From Mycoavidus sp. B2-EB (GTDB taxonomy: Bacteria; Pseudomonadota; Gammaproteobacteria; Burkholderiales; Burkholderiaceae), in assembly GCF_014218255.1 (NCBI RefSeq), contig NZ_AP021872.1, positions 806,001 through 870,000 on the forward strand: a DNA stretch of 64,000 bases. Direction: 5' to 3'. Within the stretch, counting starts at the first letter, position 1. Each line of letters starts with the position of its first letter. A program made the translations under genes and the position numbers. Under the pieces are notes generated by a model. The model worked only from the letters and a program-made list of their open reading frames with translations. It did no database searches and was not told the origin of the DNA. This document shows, piece by piece, positions 61,350-64,000 of this stretch.

Positions 61350-63021
61350 TAAAAGCGGCCAGCTAGCCGGTGCGTTATGGCAGGAGGCAGACGAACGTCA
61401 TAGTCCATGCGCTTTGTATCAAGAGAGCGAAGCGTATTTCTATGGCTTTTATGGACAGGCATTTTCAAAGCAAGACAATACTGAAATGAATCAGAATGAC
61501 TTGCGTGAGATTGCTTTAGAAGGCCCGTCTTTGTTAACCGCTAAATTTTGGGGGCGGTATTTATTTGTCTGCTTTGATAAAGTAGCCAAGAAATTCATTT
61601 GCAGTTGCGATCCGAGTAACCAGTGGGCCATCTATTGGTCGTGGTCTGAGTGCCACGGGCTATTGTTTTCAGACACCATAACATGTCTGCATCAGGCGCT
61701 CAAAGATATAGGCGAGCGCCCTGGATGGAATACCTCGTTTTTTGGCACTTGGCTGCGCACGGGTTCAGTTCAAAGTGGCGAGATGCCATTTGATAATATC
61801 TCAGAGCTGCCACCAGGATGCGCTATTTCCTATACGCATGGACATAAGCCAGAAATGTTGCCGGTTTGGGATCCGCTGGTGAACGCTAAGGATAGCTTAG
61901 TCGTTCAAAATCCGTATGAGATCTTGAAAAACTATCTCAGCCTGCAGCTGGAAAATCATGAACGGCCGGTATTAGAACTTTCAGGTGGCCTGGAGTCGAG
62001 TTCGGTTTTACTGGCGCTACGCGCGATCGCGCCTGCTCAGCAGCAGATTGCTTGTGCTCATTATTACAATTCAGAGGTCGGGTCGTCTAACGAGCTTGAA
62101 CATGCTCGTCGCGTCGCCCAAAGCGTGGGAGCTCAGCTTGGTGAAATCGACACGGACGTTTTGTCGTTCGCACCGGTTAAACATCTCCCGCGAGTTGCAA
62201 AGCCGCATATCCGATATTGCTTGCTCGCATTTAATCAGCATTTTGCGAGCCGGCTCGAGGAGCGTGAAAACAGTGTTCTGATTAGTGGGCATGGCGGGGA
62301 TTCGTTATTTCTTGCCCCCCCACCTTTTGGCGTGCTGGCGGATGCAATGCTTACGCTGCGCTGGCAACAGCTGTATCGGATTGCGCTTAATTTAGCGTTA
62401 ATTCGCAGAGCATCGCTGCTCCATATTGCGGGGCAGGCCATCAAGGCGGCATTTTCGGCTGATCCTTCTGAGGGGGTGAGCGGCACCTTCGGGTTAATGT
62501 CTAAGGCGGCTGAACTCAAGCCATTGGATGGCCGGTCCCATTTGCACCCGTTTATGCAAAAGACGAAGATTCGCCTGCCTGGCAAGCTATACCAATTATT
62601 TCTCGCCTATTTGTCGCTAGATGATGTAAGAACGCCGGCACATCCATTCAAAAAGGGGACACATTATCCCTTTCTGTGTCAGCCAATGGTCGAATTTGCG
62701 CTGTCGATACCCAGCTATCGGCATTTTGACGGTCCTCATAATCGAATTATCGTGCGGCAATCTGTCTCCGAGGCAACCGGCTATGCGCATCTTTGGCGGC
62801 GCAACAAAGGAGAAACCTCTGGCATTGATTTGCTCGGCATACGCCAACATAAGGAACATGTGATGGCGCACTGTCTCGAAGGTTTTCTGGTCAGGCAAGG
62901 GTATATCGACCCGATTAAAACTCATGCGGCAATCCAGGAAAGTTGCAAAGGCCGTAGTGAATATTTCATGGATATTCTTCATCTTTATGCAGCAGAACTC
63001 TTTATTCAAGGATGGCAATAG
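61273..63021 (+). CDS. lasso peptide macrolactam synthetase (C protein)
   Basis: An asparagine-synthetase B-like enzyme that adenylates the ring Glu side chain and closes it on Gly1. I start it at MTVLGIVYPTAQELL (ATG 61273), 77 bp inside the B gene, giving 582 residues; a TTG 11 codons earlier is less likely. The N-terminal part is the Ntn-type glutaminase fold without an N-terminal Cys, as in other lasso C proteins. The PP-loop ATP site is LELSGGLESSSVLL, with SGG at 237-239, followed by SGHGGDSLF. The overlap with B implies translational coupling. Confidence 0.92.
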   Translation: MTVLGIVYPTAQELLTPNRDWVLTHDKSGQLAGALWQEADERHSPCALYQESEAYFYGFYGQAFSKQDNTEMNQNDLREIALEGPSLLTAKFWGRYLFVCFDKVAKKFICSCDPSNQWAIYWSWSECHGLLFSDTITCLHQALKDIGERPGWNTSFFGTWLRTGSVQSGEMPFDNISELPPGCAISYTHGHKPEMLPVWDPLVNAKDSLVVQNPYEILKNYLSLQLENHERPVLELSGGLESSSVLLALRAIAPAQQQIACAHYYNSEVGSSNELEHARRVAQSVGAQLGEIDTDVLSFAPVKHLPRVAKPHIRYCLLAFNQHFASRLEERENSVLISGHGGDSLFLAPPPFGVLADAMLTLRWQQLYRIALNLALIRRASLLHIAGQAIKAAFSADPSEGVSGTFGLMSKAAELKPLDGRSHLHPFMQKTKIRLPGKLYQLFLAYLSLDDVRTPAHPFKKGTHYPFLCQPMVEFALSIPSYRHFDGPHNRIIVRQSVSEATGYAHLWRRNKGETSGIDLLGIRQHKEHVMAHCLEGFLVRQGYIDPIKTHAAIQESCKGRSEYFMDILHLYAAELFIQGWQ

Positions 63022-63024
63022 CCC

Positions 63025-64000
63025 ATGAAATTACGCAAAGTTCCTAAAGTTTTCAAGGTGCTGGGTTTTTTGCTGCGTTGCTTATGGACGCATGAGCGTT
63101 ATGCGCGCTGGCAAGTGGTGGCCGCCACCGGGTGTACTGGATTTTCAATTGGCTTGGCTGTGGTGACGCCGGTACTGCTTAAATTACTGATTGACGATTT
63201 TTCGAATTTATCGACCTCATCCATCACCGCTTATCTGTTGTGCGTCGCTTATGGTTGCGCGTGGTTTTTCTCGCAGGCGTTGCGGCGTGGCGAGCAATAT
63301 CTGGTGACGGCAATCAATGAGCGCATTAAACGGTCAATCACCATCAATTATGTGAGTCAGGTGCTCGGCCGTTCTGCGGCTGCGCTGAGTGAGCACCAAA
63401 GCGGTGCTTCGGCGAGCGAGGCGAGCCGCGCCCAAGACAGCGTGATGCGTGCTCTGCTTGGGATTTTTTGGCATATTGCGCCGCTTTGCATTGAAATCGG
63501 CTTAGCCTGCATTGTCGTGTTTTCGATGTTTGGCGCGGTTTATGCTTTGGTCTTATTTGGCTTTTTATCCGCTTATCTGTATTCCACGACCCTCACGATT
63601 TCATATTATACAGGCTTACAACGTAAGAAAAATCTGGCCTCGGACCGCGCTTCAACGTTGCTGATTGATACCCTCACGCATGCCGATACGGCCAAAGCTT
63701 TTGCAAATGAAGCGGGTGAACTGGGACAGCTTGACCGAGTTTACCAAGCCCGAGAACAAGCGAGTGTCCAGCTTGCTCGCAAAATGGAAATCTTTGGCGT
63801 GCTGCAATTACTGATTGTTGGCATTGGACTCACGACGTTGACGAGTCTGGCATGCCGGGATATTTTTGCAGATCGGCTTACCGTGGGTGACTTCGCGCTT
63901 TTAAATGGTTATCTGTTGCAATTCACCCTGCCATTGAGTTCTTTTGGCTATGCAATTCGTGAAGCACGGCTTGGTTTATTCAATCTCGAAGAGCTGCTGG
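63025..64000 (+). CDS. lasso peptide ABC exporter (D protein), 3' partial
   Basis: Exports the mature lasso peptide and gives self-immunity. The frame starts 3 bp after the C gene and runs off the window after 325 residues. The visible part is the exporter transmembrane domain, with about six helices (for example VLLKLLIDDF, LACIVVFSMFGAVYALVLFG, LLIVGIGLTTLTS). Segments like YTGLQRKKNLASDRA and LIDTLTHADTAKAFANE are typical of McjD-type coupling helices. The ATPase domain lies past base 64000. Confidence 0.88.
   Translation, partial: MKLRKVPKVFKVLGFLLRCLWTHERYARWQVVAATGCTGFSIGLAVVTPVLLKLLIDDFSNLSTSSITAYLLCVAYGCAWFFSQALRRGEQYLVTAINERIKRSITINYVSQVLGRSAAALSEHQSGASASEASRAQDSVMRALLGIFWHIAPLCIEIGLACIVVFSMFGAVYALVLFGFLSAYLYSTTLTISYYTGLQRKKNLASDRASTLLIDTLTHADTAKAFANEAGELGQLDRVYQAREQASVQLARKMEIFGVLQLLIVGIGLTTLTSLACRDIFADRLTVGDFALLNGYLLQFTLPLSSFGYAIREARLGLFNLEELL

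Overview
The window reads as a chromosomal segment from a betaproteobacterium of the family Burkholderiaceae, most likely a host-associated and genome-reduced endofungal relative such as Mycoavidus. This placement is inference. It rests on the long TrpS with the betaproteobacterial insertion, the aceE-aceF-lpd order, the scpA-panC-panD block, a DUF3460 protein, a lasso peptide resembling burhizin of the endofungal Mycetohabitans, and large WD40/NACHT proteins beside Ser/Pro/Tyr-rich effector-like proteins. No tRNA, rRNA, CRISPR array or intact insertion sequence was found.

Layout. 1-10.6 kb is housekeeping: pbpG (cut by the window edge), mscL, a small lipoprotein, a PHP phosphatase, a site-2 protease, trpS, dapA, bamC, a second small lipoprotein, a SlyD-type isomerase, mutS and a DUF1127 protein. 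10.7-13.2 kb holds an EmrA-type adaptor and a branched-chain amino acid binding protein, neither with its usual partners. 13.3-19.8 kb looks like the worn remains of a polyketide/non-ribosomal locus: an acyltransferase pseudogene that has lost its catalytic serine, an intact discrete malonyl acyltransferase, a metallophosphoesterase, an Sfp-type phosphopantetheinyl transferase, an orphan antitoxin and a thioester-reductase-like SDR whose catalytic Tyr is a His. 19.7-32.9 kb is housekeeping again: prlC, folD, the pyruvate dehydrogenase operon, a CBS protein, aroC, then divergent L,D-transpeptidase and mltB.

33.0-36.9 kb and 47.5-56.6 kb are two accessory loci with the same plan: one or two genes for disordered, Ser-rich, effector-like proteins on the minus strand, a 460-509 bp gap, and a large divergent gene whose product carries a pentapeptide-repeat segment, 14 WD40 repeats (two seven-bladed propellers) and a conserved C-terminal tail. 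The second locus also encodes TPR-like and NACHT NTPase modules, giving an NLR-like architecture in one polypeptide. It separates metG from apbC, which are divergent neighbours in E. coli, so it looks inserted. Between the two loci, 37.0-47.4 kb holds cobalamin-binding protein, panD, panC, scpA, DUF3460, tamA, tamB and a short metG.

56.7-59.5 kb carries an OmpA-type lipoprotein, apbC and a lipoprotein with a Cu/Zn-SOD fold that lacks most metal ligands. 60.2 kb to the end is a lasso peptide cluster in the order A-B-C-D: a 44-residue precursor with a predicted 15-residue core, leader peptidase, macrolactam synthetase and an ABC exporter cut by the window end. The strongest candidates for new biology are the NACHT/pentapeptide/WD40 loci with their divergent effector-like partners, and the lasso peptide.
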